Position numbers and translations under genes: made by a program. The notes beneath the pieces are model-generated. The model was not told where the DNA came from and searched no databases. It worked only from the letters and a program-made list of their open reading frames with translations. Positions 21,988 to 30,532 of a DNA stretch of 64,000 nucleotides are shown piece after piece. This DNA comes from Labedaea rhizosphaerae (GTDB lineage: Bacteria; Actinomycetota; Actinomycetes; Mycobacteriales; Pseudonocardiaceae), in NCBI RefSeq assembly GCF_004362825.1, contig NZ_SNXZ01000003.1, positions 224,784 through 288,783 on the forward strand, written 5' to 3'. The number at the start of each line of letters is the position of its first letter. The first letter of the stretch is position 1.

Positions 21988-22225
21988 GCAGTAACTCCTC
22001 GTTTGGCGGGCAGCGCGGTGCCATGCGGTGTGTGGGTTCCGCTCGCCTGCGACGAGGCCGGTCTTCGATCGAAGTCCCCGGGGTTTTGTCTCTCCCGGGA
22101 ACCACTACCGAGGACCGGCGGAAGTCGTTCCCCGCGGCATGGCGGCGCGCGCCCTGTGTTTCGGTCTTAGGTCTTGTCGATTATGCGATGAGGGGGAGCG
22201 ACCCGCTGGCCACTCCCCCTCCAAG
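21988..22225 (-). promoter_or_regulatory. rpsO-pnp intergenic region with leader stem-loop
   Basis: The pnp leader contains a large inverted element closed by GCCGGTC (22057-22063) and GACCGGC (22113-22119), with the 12-bp palindrome CTTCGATCGAAG (22063-22074) inside it. The rpsO attenuator lies upstream. In other bacteria a stem-loop here is cut by RNase III and mediates PNPase autocontrol; the same role here is inferred from position. Confidence 0.5.
22190..22221 (-). terminator. rpsO terminator/attenuator
   Basis: A nine-base stem (GAGGGGGAG, 22190-22198, with CTCCCCCTC, 22213-22221) four bases after the rpsO stop. Read on the minus strand, the sequence that follows is relatively AT-rich. 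Confidence 0.65.
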
Positions 22226-22495
22226 TCATCGGCGCAGGCCGAGCCGCTGGATCAGCGACCGGTAACGCTCGATGTCCACCTTCTTCAGGTAGTCCAGCAG
22301 CCGGCGGCGACGGCCGACCAGCAGCAGGAGGCCCCGTCGCGAGTGGTGGTCGTGCTTGTGCTCACGGAGGTGCTCGGTCAGGCCGCTGATCCGCTTGGTC
22401 AGCAGCGCCACCTGCGCCTCCGGCGAGCCGGTGTCCTTCTCGTGGACGCCGTACTCGGTGAGGATGCTCTTCTTCTCGTCGAGGGACAGTGCCAC
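22226..22495 (-). CDS. rpsO: 30S ribosomal protein S15
   Basis: An 89-residue S15, the normal length. It carries the family blocks [39 protein letters not shown] and [11 protein letters not shown]. It binds the central domain of 16S rRNA early in small-subunit assembly. The GTG at 22495 follows AAGAGGAG. It is upstream of pnp on the same strand, separated by an attenuator-like hairpin. Confidence 0.98.
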   Translation of the reverse strand: MALSLDEKKSILTEYGVHEKDTGSPEAQVALLTKRISGLTEHLREHKHDHHSRRGLLLLVGRRRRLLDYLKKVDIERYRSLIQRLGLRR

Positions 22496-22633
22496 CCGTT
22501 GTTCTCCTCTTGTTGATGTTCCGTGCGGCCCCTCACGGGCGGTTGCCGGAGGGAAGACGGTATCGGCCGCCACGGACCGCAGCCGAACCCAAACACCGAG
22601 GGTAGCAGGCGTGTGATCGCCCGTTCACAGCGG

Positions 22634-23140
22634 TCAGACGCCACTGAGGACACACCGGGCGACCGGCGTGTACACCGCCCCCTCGGCGGTGCGCGTGCTC
22701 GCCATGAGCACCACCTCGGTGGCCACCCACCACGGACTGGAGTAACCCTCCAGTGACTCCAACGCGGCGCGACCCCGTTCTTGTTCCTCCTGCTTCCAGC
22801 GGGCCAGCGTCAGGTGCGGTTTGTACGGCCGCTCGACGCCCGCGCCGGCTGCCCGCGCGAGCCGGTCCAGGGCGTCGTCGGCCTCGACGCCGGCCCAGCC
22901 GACCTTGGGGAACGTGCCGAACCCGTGCAGGCGCAGCCGCGGCGCGGCCAGGCCGTCGACCGCCTGGACGAGCCACTTGGTGCGGGCGACGGGATCGTCG
23001 CCGTCGCCGTAGAAACCGAGGGTGATGTGCCAGCCTGCGCGGGATTCCGCACGCAGGGGCGAGTCGAGCGGGCCCAGGGCCGCGGCCAGGTCGTCGAGGA
23101 CCGGCTCGGGCGGCACCAGGGCGGTGAAAAGACGCGCCAT
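22634..23140 (-). CDS. thpR: RNA 2',3'-cyclic phosphodiesterase
   Basis: A 168-residue 2H phosphoesterase of the LigT/ThpR group. Both HxT motifs are present: HITL near residue 39 and HLTL near residue 108. The N-terminus MARLFTALVPP is typical. The enzyme hydrolyses 2',3'-cyclic phosphate RNA ends, and some members join tRNA halves. Its ATG abuts the stop of the upstream HTH gene with no gap, so the two are probably coupled. Confidence 0.9.
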   Translation of the reverse strand: MARLFTALVPPEPVLDDLAAALGPLDSPLRAESRAGWHITLGFYGDGDDPVARTKWLVQAVDGLAAPRLRLHGFGTFPKVGWAGVEADDALDRLARAAGAGVERPYKPHLTLARWKQEEQERGRAALESLEGYSSPWWVATEVVLMASTRTAEGAVYTPVARCVLSGV

Positions 23141-23620
23141 TCAGGGGGTCTTCGCGGCGCGGCGGACCAGGTCGGCGATCTCGGGGAACCGGTCGTCGAG
23201 CAGTTCGGCGGCCTCGGTCAGCTCGGCCGGGTCGGAGATCCGGCGCAGGGCCAGGATGGCGGCGCGGTCGGAACGGCCGGCGTCGAGCGGGAACGAGTCC
23301 CGGCCCACCGTCGGGCGCGACTCGCGCACCTCGTCCAGCGCCTTCTGCAGTTCCTCCTTGCGCCCGGACGCGACGGCGGGGGTGAGCACCTTGCGCTCGA
23401 GCATGATCAGCCGGGCCAGCACGGCCGGGTTGCCGATCTTGGCGCGGCGACCGCTCATGACCTGGCTCAGCATGGGTGCGCTGATGCCCAGCACCTCGGC
23501 AAGGTTCGCCTGCGACACGTCGAACGCGACGACCAACCTGCGGACCCGGTCACCAAGCGGCTCGCCGTACCACTCGCGCTGCAGCGCGAGGTTCCGCTGG
23601 ACGATCTTGTGTTCCTCCAC
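23141..23620 (-). CDS. helix-turn-helix DNA-binding protein
   Basis: A 159-residue protein with an XRE/Cro-like HTH in the first third (DVSQANLAEVLGISAPMLSQVMSGRRAKIGN) and a helical remainder. The rest includes the PAELTEAAELLDDRFPEIADLVRRA stretch. The GTG at 23620 follows GGGGAGAGG. It lies between ribF and thpR on the same strand. The target genes are unknown; autoregulation of this small unit is possible. Confidence 0.8.
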   Translation of the reverse strand: MEEHKIVQRNLALQREWYGEPLGDRVRRLVVAFDVSQANLAEVLGISAPMLSQVMSGRRAKIGNPAVLARLIMLERKVLTPAVASGRKEELQKALDEVRESRPTVGRDSFPLDAGRSDRAAILALRRISDPAELTEAAELLDDRFPEIADLVRRAAKTP

Positions 23621-23741
23621 GGTGCGCCTCTCCCCTGAGCGGGCCTGGTCGTGGGCCGCTGGATTCGCATCTTGCCAGTAACCGGCGGGAGCGTCGGGCG
23701 ATTCGGGCACGTGTTCGCATCTGCACCGGGTGACCCGCGGT

Positions 23742-24683
23742 TCACCGACCGCGTTCGGCCAGCAGCGCCCTGGTCCGCGCCACGTCGTCGTGCATCTTCT
23801 CGACCAGGGCGGCGCTGTCCGGGAACTTCTCCATGCCACGCAGCCGGGCCACGAAGTCCAGGGCCACCCGCTGACCGTAGAAGTCCTCGTCGACGTCGAG
23901 CACGTAGGCCTCGACGCGGCGCTCGCGACCGGAGAAGGTCGGGTTGGTGCCGACCGAGACGGCGGCCTCGCGTTCCTTCCCGTCCGGCACCACGAACTTG
24001 CACGCGTAGACGCCGTCGGCCGGGACGGCCGCGTAGCGGGGCATGGAGAGGTTGGCCGTCGGGAAGCCCAGCTCGTGGCCGCGCCCGTCGCCCCGGACCA
24101 CGATGCCTTCGAGCCGGTGCGGCCGGCCGAGCGCCGCCTCGGCGGCGACGACGTCGCCCGCGTCGATGCACGCCCGGATGTAGGTGGACGAGAACGTGAT
24201 GCCCGCGTCCGCGGTGACCAGCGGCGCTCCCTGCGACACGAACCCGAACCGGCTGCCGAGGGTGCCCAGCAGCTCGACCGTGCCGGCCGCCTTGTGGCCG
24301 AACGTGAAGTTCTCGCCCACCACGACCGCGGAGATGTGGAGCTTGTCCACGAGGAACTCGTGCACGAACTCGTCGGCGGGCACCTTGGACAGCTCGGCGG
24401 TGAATGGCAGCACGCAGAACACGTCCACGCCGAGTTGCTCGACGAGCTCCGCCTTGCGCCGCAAGGTGGTCAGCTGCGCCGGGTGGCTGCCCGGGCGGAC
24501 CACTTCGGACGGGTGCGGGTCGAAGGTGACCAGCACGCTCGGCAGGCCGCGCTCCTGCGCCAACTGCACCGCGCGGCCGATCAAGGCCTGGTGACCGCGG
24601 TGCACCCCGTCGAAAACGCCGATGGTGGCGACACAGCGCCCCCAGCCACCGGGCAGGTTGTCGAGCCCACGCCATCGCTGCAC
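23742..24683 (-). CDS. ribF: bifunctional riboflavin kinase/FAD synthetase
   Basis: RibF phosphorylates riboflavin and adenylates FMN to FAD. A 313-residue protein: the N-terminal FAD-synthetase domain has GVFDGVHRGHQ (about 22-32) and the TFSSTYIR motif; the C-terminal flavokinase domain has GRGHELGFPTANL and the NPTFSG segment. A GTG at 24683 (VQRWRGLDNLPGGWG) gives the usual actinobacterial N-terminus. A position downstream of truB is conserved. Confidence 0.95.
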   Translation of the reverse strand: MQRWRGLDNLPGGWGRCVATIGVFDGVHRGHQALIGRAVQLAQERGLPSVLVTFDPHPSEVVRPGSHPAQLTTLRRKAELVEQLGVDVFCVLPFTAELSKVPADEFVHEFLVDKLHISAVVVGENFTFGHKAAGTVELLGTLGSRFGFVSQGAPLVTADAGITFSSTYIRACIDAGDVVAAEAALGRPHRLEGIVVRGDGRGHELGFPTANLSMPRYAAVPADGVYACKFVVPDGKEREAAVSVGTNPTFSGRERRVEAYVLDVDEDFYGQRVALDFVARLRGMEKFPDSAALVEKMHDDVARTRALLAERGR

Positions 24684-24748
24684 GAGATTGACCTTATTAC
24701 GCCGGGCCGTGGTCGGGCGTGTGGGCGCGACCACGGCCACCGAGCCGC

Positions 24749-25711
24749 TCAGCCCGCGGGGGCCAGCACCACGCGGGTCTTGGCCGTGCGGCCCTCGTCG
24801 ACCATGAGCGCGACGACGGTGCCGGTCGGGGCGAAGGCGCCGTAGACGCCGCCGATCCCCGCGGCCGGCAGCACCTTGCCGTGCGCCACCGCGACCGTCT
24901 CCAGCTGGTCGAGCTCGCGGCGCGGGAACGCCGCCGCCACCGCCGCGTCCAGGTCGTAGGACAGCTCCGGCTTCGCCTCGAGCTGCTCCAGCGTGCGTGC
25001 GGCGCGCAGGTCGAACGGGCCGACGGTGGTCCGGCGCAGGGCGGCGAGGTGCCCGCCGACGCCCAGCGCGCCACCGAGGTCACGCGCCAAGGCCCGCACG
25101 TACGTGCCCGACGAGCACTCCACGACGGCGTCCAGCTCGATCGCGTCCTCGGTGCGGCGCACGCCCAGCACGTCGAAGCGGTAGACCGTCACCGGCCGCG
25201 GCGGCAGCTCCACCTGCTCACCCGCGCGAACCCGCGCGTAGGCTCGCTTGCCGTCGACCTTGACCGCGCTGACCGCGCTCGGCACCTGCAGGATGTCGCC
25301 GGTGAGCTTGGCCACCTCGGCCGACACGGCGTCGTCGGGCACGGCGTCCAGCGCGGCTTTGTCCGCTGTGGACAGGACCTCGCCCTCGGCGTCGTCGGTG
25401 GTGGTCGAGGCGCCCAGCCGGATCGAGGCCAGGTAGGTCTTGCGGTCCAGGGCCAGGTGGCCGAGCAGCTTGGTCGCGCGCTCGATGCCGAGCACCAGCA
25501 CGCCGGTCGCCATCGGATCCAGCGTGCCCGCGTGCCCGACCTTGCGGGTGCCCATGATCCGGCGCACCCGCGCGACGACGTCGTGCGAGGTCATCCCCTC
25601 GGGCTTGTCGACGACGACGAGGCCCGGCGGCACAGCTGTCCGCTTCGGGGTTTCCAGGCGTTCCGGGGTTCGGGGTGGCCGATGCTGAGGCACGACCGCG
25701 AATCCTGCCAT
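24749..25711 (-). CDS. truB: tRNA pseudouridine(55) synthase
   Basis: TruB makes pseudouridine 55 in the T-loop of tRNAs. A 320-residue protein with the catalytic Asp in AGTLDPMATGVLVLGI (Asp near residue 64) and the N-terminal GLVVVDKPEGMTSHDVV. The ATG at 25711 gives about 27 residues before the core; a GTG seven codons in is an alternative. It begins 7 bp after the MFS transporter stop and precedes ribF, as in M. tuberculosis and Streptomyces. Confidence 0.95.
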   Translation of the reverse strand: MAGFAVVPQHRPPRTPERLETPKRTAVPPGLVVVDKPEGMTSHDVVARVRRIMGTRKVGHAGTLDPMATGVLVLGIERATKLLGHLALDRKTYLASIRLGASTTTDDAEGEVLSTADKAALDAVPDDAVSAEVAKLTGDILQVPSAVSAVKVDGKRAYARVRAGEQVELPPRPVTVYRFDVLGVRRTEDAIELDAVVECSSGTYVRALARDLGGALGVGGHLAALRRTTVGPFDLRAARTLEQLEAKPELSYDLDAAVAAAFPRRELDQLETVAVAHGKVLPAAGIGGVYGAFAPTGTVVALMVDEGRTAKTRVVLAPAG

Positions 25712-25718
25712 GTGCCGG

Positions 25719-27095
25719 TCAGGCGCAAGCAGGCACGGGCGCGTCGAAGCGGGTGCGGTGGATCCGCACCGGGACCTGCTCGCCACGCGACTCCGCCGCG
25801 AACACCTCGGCCCGCGCCCGCCGCCACCACACCAGGCAGCGCCAGGAACCCAGCAGCAGCAACACGACCACCGACAGCAACGCCACCCGGTAGGACCCCG
25901 ACGCCTGCAGCAGCACGCCGATCGCGAACGCCGACACGGTGATGGCGAGGAAGCCGCCCTGGTTCACCACGCCGGTCGCGGTGCCGACGCGGTGCATCGG
26001 GTTGTAGTCCCGTGCCAGCGCGAAGCCGATGCCGGACATCGGGCCGCCGAAGGCCAGCACGCTGAACGCCACGGTGAGCACCGGCACCGGCAGGTGCCCG
26101 CCCGGCCAGCCGAGCAGCACCGCCCAGGTGACGGCGGCGATCCCGAGGTAGCCGACCACCATCGGGATGCGGTGGTGCGGGTTGCGGGTGATCAGCTGCC
26201 CGATCACCGGGCTGCCGACGACGGTGGTCAGCACGAGCACGCCGAGCACCGAACTGGCCGCGGTCTTGGACAGGCCCTGGGCCTCGACGAGGTACGGGAA
26301 GCCCCAGAGCAGCCCGAGCACGGTCGGCGCGAACATCGTGGTGAAGTGCACCCAGAAGCCCAGCCGGGTGCCGGGCACGCGCCAGGTGCCCCGCACCGTC
26401 GCGGGCACCGCGCGCAGCGGCCCGGACGAGCGCTCCACCGGCTGGCCGTGCGGCACGTCCCGCACCCGCAGCAGCACCACCAGCGCGTAGCCCGCGGTCA
26501 GCGCGCCGGTGAGGGCGAACGTCGTGGTCCAGCCGACGGTGCCGAGCAGGCCGGTCAGCGGCAGCGTCGCAACCAGGTTGCCGCCGGCGCCGAGCGCGGC
26601 GGTGAGGAGTGCGACCAGGGAGTACCGCGCGGCCGGGAAGTGCGCGGCCACCAGGCGCAGCACGCTGACGAACGTCATCGCGTCGCCGACGCCGAGGACC
26701 GCGCGGGCGGCCAGGGCGAGCGGGTAGCTGGTGGCGACGGCGAAGAGGATCTGACCGGCACCCATCAACACGGCGGCGACGGTGAGCACGGCGCGCGGGC
26801 CGAACCGGTCGACGAGCAGCCCGGTCGGGACCTGCATCACCGCGTAGACGCCGATCTGCAGCACCGTGAAGACGCTGAGCGCGGTCGGCCCGAGGTGGAA
26901 GCGTTCGCCGGCTTGCAAGCCCGCGACGCCGAGGGAGGTGCGGTGGAACACGGCCAGCACGTAGACGGTGACGGCCGCTGCCCAGATGACCCATGGGCGA
27001 CGAATGATGACGATCCTTTCCCTCGACACTTCTCCGCTACGGGCATCGATGGCCGCGGCATGATCGTTAGCAACGCTAAGCGTGTCCTCGGTCAC
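25719..27095 (-). CDS. MFS transporter
   Basis: A 458-residue major-facilitator protein with 12 hydrophobic segments. The MFS A-type loop GLLVDRFGPRAVL follows segment 2. The family resembles nitrate/sugar-phosphate antiporter-like MFS proteins (NarK/UhpT-like), with an N-terminal extension of about 35 polar residues. The GTG start overlaps the stop of the MATE gene as GTGA. It lies between the MATE transporter and truB, inside the translation-factor operon. The substrate is unknown. Confidence 0.88.
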   Translation of the reverse strand: MTEDTLSVANDHAAAIDARSGEVSRERIVIIRRPWVIWAAAVTVYVLAVFHRTSLGVAGLQAGERFHLGPTALSVFTVLQIGVYAVMQVPTGLLVDRFGPRAVLTVAAVLMGAGQILFAVATSYPLALAARAVLGVGDAMTFVSVLRLVAAHFPAARYSLVALLTAALGAGGNLVATLPLTGLLGTVGWTTTFALTGALTAGYALVVLLRVRDVPHGQPVERSSGPLRAVPATVRGTWRVPGTRLGFWVHFTTMFAPTVLGLLWGFPYLVEAQGLSKTAASSVLGVLVLTTVVGSPVIGQLITRNPHHRIPMVVGYLGIAAVTWAVLLGWPGGHLPVPVLTVAFSVLAFGGPMSGIGFALARDYNPMHRVGTATGVVNQGGFLAITVSAFAIGVLLQASGSYRVALLSVVVLLLLGSWRCLVWWRRARAEVFAAESRGEQVPVRIHRTRFDAPVPACA

Positions 27096-28384
27096 CGCAC
27101 GGCGCCGACGACCGCCCAGCGGCCGGATCGCGTGCGGGACACCACCGCAGCGAAGCGCAACACCATGAACGCCGCCAACCCCGTCCAAATTCCGGGCAGG
27201 CCCCAGTCGAACGCCAGCGACAGCCACACCAACGGCAGGAAGCCGAGCAGCGCCGAGCCGATGGTCGCCGTGCGCAGGAACGCCGCGTCCCCCGCGCCCA
27301 GCAGCACCCCGTCCAACGCGAACACCACGCCCGCGATCGGTTGCAGCAGAACGAAGAACCACCAGGCTTGCGGGATCTCGGCGAGCACGCCACCGTCCGA
27401 AGTGAACAGTCCGGGTAGGACACCGGCGAGCGCGCCGAACACCACGCCGAGCGCGATGCCGAACCACAACCCGTACCGCGTGATCTGCCACGCGAGCGCC
27501 TTGGCCGACCGGTCGTCCCCGCCGCCGAGCGCCGCGCCGACCAACGACTGCGCGGCGATGGCCAGCGAGTCGAGCACCAGCGCGAGGAACGACCAGAGCT
27601 GCCACACGACCTGGTGCGCGCCGACCGCCGCGGTCGAGGTGTGCGCCGCGGCCGCGGTCGCGGAGATCAGGCAGGCCTGGAAGGCCAGGCTGCGCAACAC
27701 CAGGTCGCGACCGAGGCCGAGCTGGGCCAGCATCGTGCGCCCATTGGGCCGCAACGAGACACCCTCGGCGAGCAAGGCCCGCACGAAAAAGCCCGCCGAG
27801 ATCACCTGCGCGGTCACGTTGGCGATGGCCGAGCCGGTCAGGCCCCAGCTCAGGCCGTGCACCAGGACCGGGCACAGGATCGCGGAGATCCCGTTGCCGG
27901 CGAGCACGTAGCGCAGTGGGCGCACGGTGTCCTGCACGCCGCGCATCCAGCCGTTGCCGGCCATGGTCATGAGGATCATCGGGATGCCGAGCACCGCGAT
28001 GCGCAGCCAGCTCACCGCCGCGGCGGCGACCTCCTCGCTGCCGGCCAGCAGGCGCGCGACCGGCCAGGCGAGCAGTTCGCCCGCGACCAGGAGCACCAGG
28101 CCGACGGACAAGGCGAGCCACGTGGCCTGCACACCCTCGGCGACCGCGTCCGATCGCCGGCCCGCGCCGTGCAGCCGGGCCGCCCGGGCGGTGGTGCCGT
28201 AGGACAGGAAGGTCAGCTGCGTGGAGATCTGCGCGAGGACGACGGCGCCCACCGCGAGCCCGCCGAGCGCGAGCCCCCCGACGTGCCCGACCACGGCCGT
28301 GTCGACGAGCAGGTAGAGCGGCTCGGCGGCCAGCACGCCCAGCGCGGGCACGGCGAGCCCGAGCACGGTGCGGACCGGCGTCAC
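27092..28384 (-). CDS. MATE-family efflux transporter (DinF-like)
   Basis: A 430-residue multidrug/toxin extrusion protein with 12 hydrophobic segments. The N-terminal EPLYLLVDTAVVGHVGGLALGGLAVG block is typical of the DinF branch. A GTG at 28384 is chosen because GGGAG lies six bases upstream; a longer reading frame to 28456 crosses the promoter region. A dinF-like gene near nrnA and truB is the conserved actinobacterial arrangement. The substrate is unknown. Confidence 0.9.
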   Translation of the reverse strand: MTPVRTVLGLAVPALGVLAAEPLYLLVDTAVVGHVGGLALGGLAVGAVVLAQISTQLTFLSYGTTARAARLHGAGRRSDAVAEGVQATWLALSVGLVLLVAGELLAWPVARLLAGSEEVAAAAVSWLRIAVLGIPMILMTMAGNGWMRGVQDTVRPLRYVLAGNGISAILCPVLVHGLSWGLTGSAIANVTAQVISAGFFVRALLAEGVSLRPNGRTMLAQLGLGRDLVLRSLAFQACLISATAAAAHTSTAAVGAHQVVWQLWSFLALVLDSLAIAAQSLVGAALGGGDDRSAKALAWQITRYGLWFGIALGVVFGALAGVLPGLFTSDGGVLAEIPQAWWFFVLLQPIAGVVFALDGVLLGAGDAAFLRTATIGSALLGFLPLVWLSLAFDWGLPGIWTGLAAFMVLRFAAVVSRTRSGRWAVVGAVR

Positions 28385-28455
28385 AGCAACTCCCAGTAAG
28401 GTGCACTCAGGGCATGCGCCCCTGACAGGCACCACTGTATGGGTAAGGACCGACA

Positions 28456-28968
28456 ATGGACAACGCCGATTACCTGGATGTCGCGCTCCGGTTGGCGAAC
28501 GTCACAACGGTCGACATGCCGGCGCTGGCCGAGGCCCTGCACGACGAGCCGTGGTGGGCGACCCGCCTGACGCCGGCGGACGTGCGTGCCCTGCAACCGG
28601 TGGCCGACGGCCTGCGCCGCGCCCTGGCTGCCGCCGTCGCTTCGGATGCCGACGGCGTCCTGCGCGAGACGAACGCGCTGCTGGCCGCGCACCCGTTGCG
28701 CCCTAGGCTTTCCGGCCACGGCGACCGGTGGCACGTGCACGTCGCGGACCCGGACGAGGCGCCCGCGGGCGAGGTAGCAGCGGCGGCCTCGTGGGGCTTG
28801 GCGCAGGCGGTCGTGCACCACGGGCTGACCCGTTTCGGCGCGTGCGCGGCGCCGGAGTGCGGCAAGTACTTCCTGGACACGTCGACCAACCGCGCGAAGC
28901 GGTTCTGCTCGGCCAGGTGCGCCAACCGGGTGCACGTAGCCGCCTTTCGCTCACGGCAACGCGACTGA
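28456..28968 (+). CDS. CGNR zinc-finger (ABATE domain) protein
   Basis: A 170-residue protein of the CGNR family of probable stress-related transcription factors. The C-terminus carries the zinc finger CAAPECGKYFLDTS, then CSARCANRVHVAAFR, with the CxNR-type motif. The N-terminal two thirds form the ABATE-type ligand domain. The ATG at 28456 has an AAGGA site seven bases upstream. It is divergent from the MATE transporter, which it may regulate (inference from position). Confidence 0.88.
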   Translation: MDNADYLDVALRLANVTTVDMPALAEALHDEPWWATRLTPADVRALQPVADGLRRALAAAVASDADGVLRETNALLAAHPLRPRLSGHGDRWHVHVADPDEAPAGEVAAAASWGLAQAVVHHGLTRFGACAAPECGKYFLDTSTNRAKRFCSARCANRVHVAAFRSRQRD

Positions 28969-29004
28969 CCTCGTGTCATCTGATCGTGGCGGTAGCCGAG
29001 CGGA

Positions 29005-29010
29005 TACAGT
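29005..29010 (+). promoter_or_regulatory. -10 box of the Uma2 gene (leaderless)
   Basis: TACAGT, six bases ahead of the ATG at 29017, with no ribosome-binding site. Confidence 0.55.
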
Positions 29011-29016
29011 CGAGGC

Positions 29017-29586
29017 ATGACCGCGGAGCCGATCGACTTCCGCCGCCAATACACGGTGGCCGAGTTCGCTGCGCTGCCCGAGGACAACAGCGCCCGCTAC
29101 GAGCTTGAGGAAGGCCACCTCGTCGTGTCGCCACGACCGTCAAATGCGCACACAAAGGTGATCTTCAGGCTGTGCGAGCAGATCGAGGCTCAACTCCCGG
29201 CGGATCTGACGACGATGTCCGAGGTCGATGTTGATCTTCAACTTTCCGTTCCCGTGGTGCGCATACCCGACATCGTCGTCGTGCCGGCAATCCTTGAAGA
29301 CGCGAAACGAATGGTCACAGCCGCCGACGTTGTTCTGGTGATCGAGGTCATCTCGCCGGGTTCGGTGCGCACGGACACGAAGGTCAAACCCTTGGAGTAT
29401 GCCGACGCCGGCATCCCGAGCATGTGGCTGATCGATCAGGATCGACCCGTCAGCGCAACCATCCTTACCTCGATCGACGGTGAGTACGAGGAATCCCAGC
29501 GGGCCGAGCACCGCTTCTCCGTCCTCGAGCCGTTGCCGTTGACCATCGATCTGGACAAGCTGCGGCGATCACCCGATCGCGGCTAG
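29017..29586 (+). CDS. Uma2-family PD-(D/E)xK nuclease-like protein
   Basis: A 189-residue DUF820/Uma2 protein. The N-terminal YTVAEFAALPEDNSARYELEEGHLV and the catalytic-type segment RIPDIVVV (Asp) followed by VLVIEVISPGS (Glu) and DTKVKPLEYADAGIPSMWLID with its Lys match the family. Uma2 proteins are often present in many copies in actinobacteria and cyanobacteria; their activity is not established. The gene overlaps the convergent nrnA-type gene by 18 bp. Confidence 0.88.
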   Translation: MTAEPIDFRRQYTVAEFAALPEDNSARYELEEGHLVVSPRPSNAHTKVIFRLCEQIEAQLPADLTTMSEVDVDLQLSVPVVRIPDIVVVPAILEDAKRMVTAADVVLVIEVISPGSVRTDTKVKPLEYADAGIPSMWLIDQDRPVSATILTSIDGEYEESQRAEHRFSVLEPLPLTIDLDKLRRSPDRG

Positions 29587-30531
29587 CACCTCGGCGACGG
29601 CTTCCGCTTCCGTCCCGGCCACGCTGAACCCGGCGGCCAACCGGTGCCCGCCACCCCCACGCGACACCGCGATCTCCCGCACGTCCACCGCCCCTACGGC
29701 ACGCAGCGACACCGCCCACTGCCCTGGCCGCAGCTCCTTCAACACCGCGCACACCTCGGCTTCCCGCGCCGTGCGCACGATGTCCACAACGGACTCCGCC
29801 TCGTCCGGTCCGATACCGGCGACGTCGTCGTTGCGCACCACCGTGTAAACCAATCCGCGCCCACCCGCGGCCTCGGGCAGCAACACCGCGCGGCCCAGCA
29901 CCGACGACAGCATTCCCAGCCAGGCAAACGAATGCGAGCCGGTCAACGACCGGGTCAGCGACGCCGTGTCCACCCCGGCTTCGACGAGCCGGGCCGCTCG
30001 CAGGTGCGTCGAAGGTGTGGCCCGTTGGAAGCCGCTCGTGTCCGTGACCAGCCCGGCGTACAGGCACCGCGCCACCGCGGCATCCACCGGCTCGCCGAGG
30101 CGGTCCAGCAAGTCCAGCACCAGCACGACGGTCGCCTCGGCGCTCCCGTCGACGAGGTGGTGCGTGCCGAAGAACGTGTTGGACACGTGGTGGTCGATGA
30201 CCAGGGTCGCCCGCGCCGTCGCCATGTGCTCGGCCAGCGACCCGAGCCGGTCCAGGCTCGAGGTGTCCAGCGCGACCACCAGGTCGGCCGCCGAAACGCG
30301 CGAAGGCGGCACCAGCAAGCCCTCGGTGTCCAAGCCGGCCAACGATTCCGGCACCGAAGCGGGCTCGGCGAACGACACCGCCACCCGAACGCCACGACGC
30401 CGCAACACCATCCCCAACGCGAGCGCGCTACCGATCGTGTCGGCGTCGGGGTTGATGTGGGCGATCAGCAACGCGTCCTGCGTGGCGTTCAGCAGGTCCA
30501 CCGCGGCGGTCCACTCGGCTTCGGTCGGCAT
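29569..30531 (-). CDS. DHH/DHHA1 oligoribonuclease/PAP phosphatase (NrnA type)
   Basis: A 320-residue manganese phosphoesterase that degrades short oligonucleotides and/or pAp and, in some actinobacteria, c-di-AMP products. Motifs include HINPDADTIGSALAL (about residue 25), the DHH box DHHVSNTFFG and the DHHA1 loop GGGGHRLAAGF. ATG 30531 is preferred (GGTGGG site); a GTG at 30540 would overlap the esterase stop by 8 bp. In M. tuberculosis this gene directly follows rbfA; here 8.6 kb separates them. The 3' end overlaps the convergent Uma2 gene. Confidence 0.9.
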   Translation of the reverse strand: MPTEAEWTAAVDLLNATQDALLIAHINPDADTIGSALALGMVLRRRGVRVAVSFAEPASVPESLAGLDTEGLLVPPSRVSAADLVVALDTSSLDRLGSLAEHMATARATLVIDHHVSNTFFGTHHLVDGSAEATVVLVLDLLDRLGEPVDAAVARCLYAGLVTDTSGFQRATPSTHLRAARLVEAGVDTASLTRSLTGSHSFAWLGMLSSVLGRAVLLPEAAGGRGLVYTVVRNDDVAGIGPDEAESVVDIVRTAREAEVCAVLKELRPGQWAVSLRAVGAVDVREIAVSRGGGGHRLAAGFSVAGTEAEAVAEVLAAIG

Positions 30532-30532
30532 C

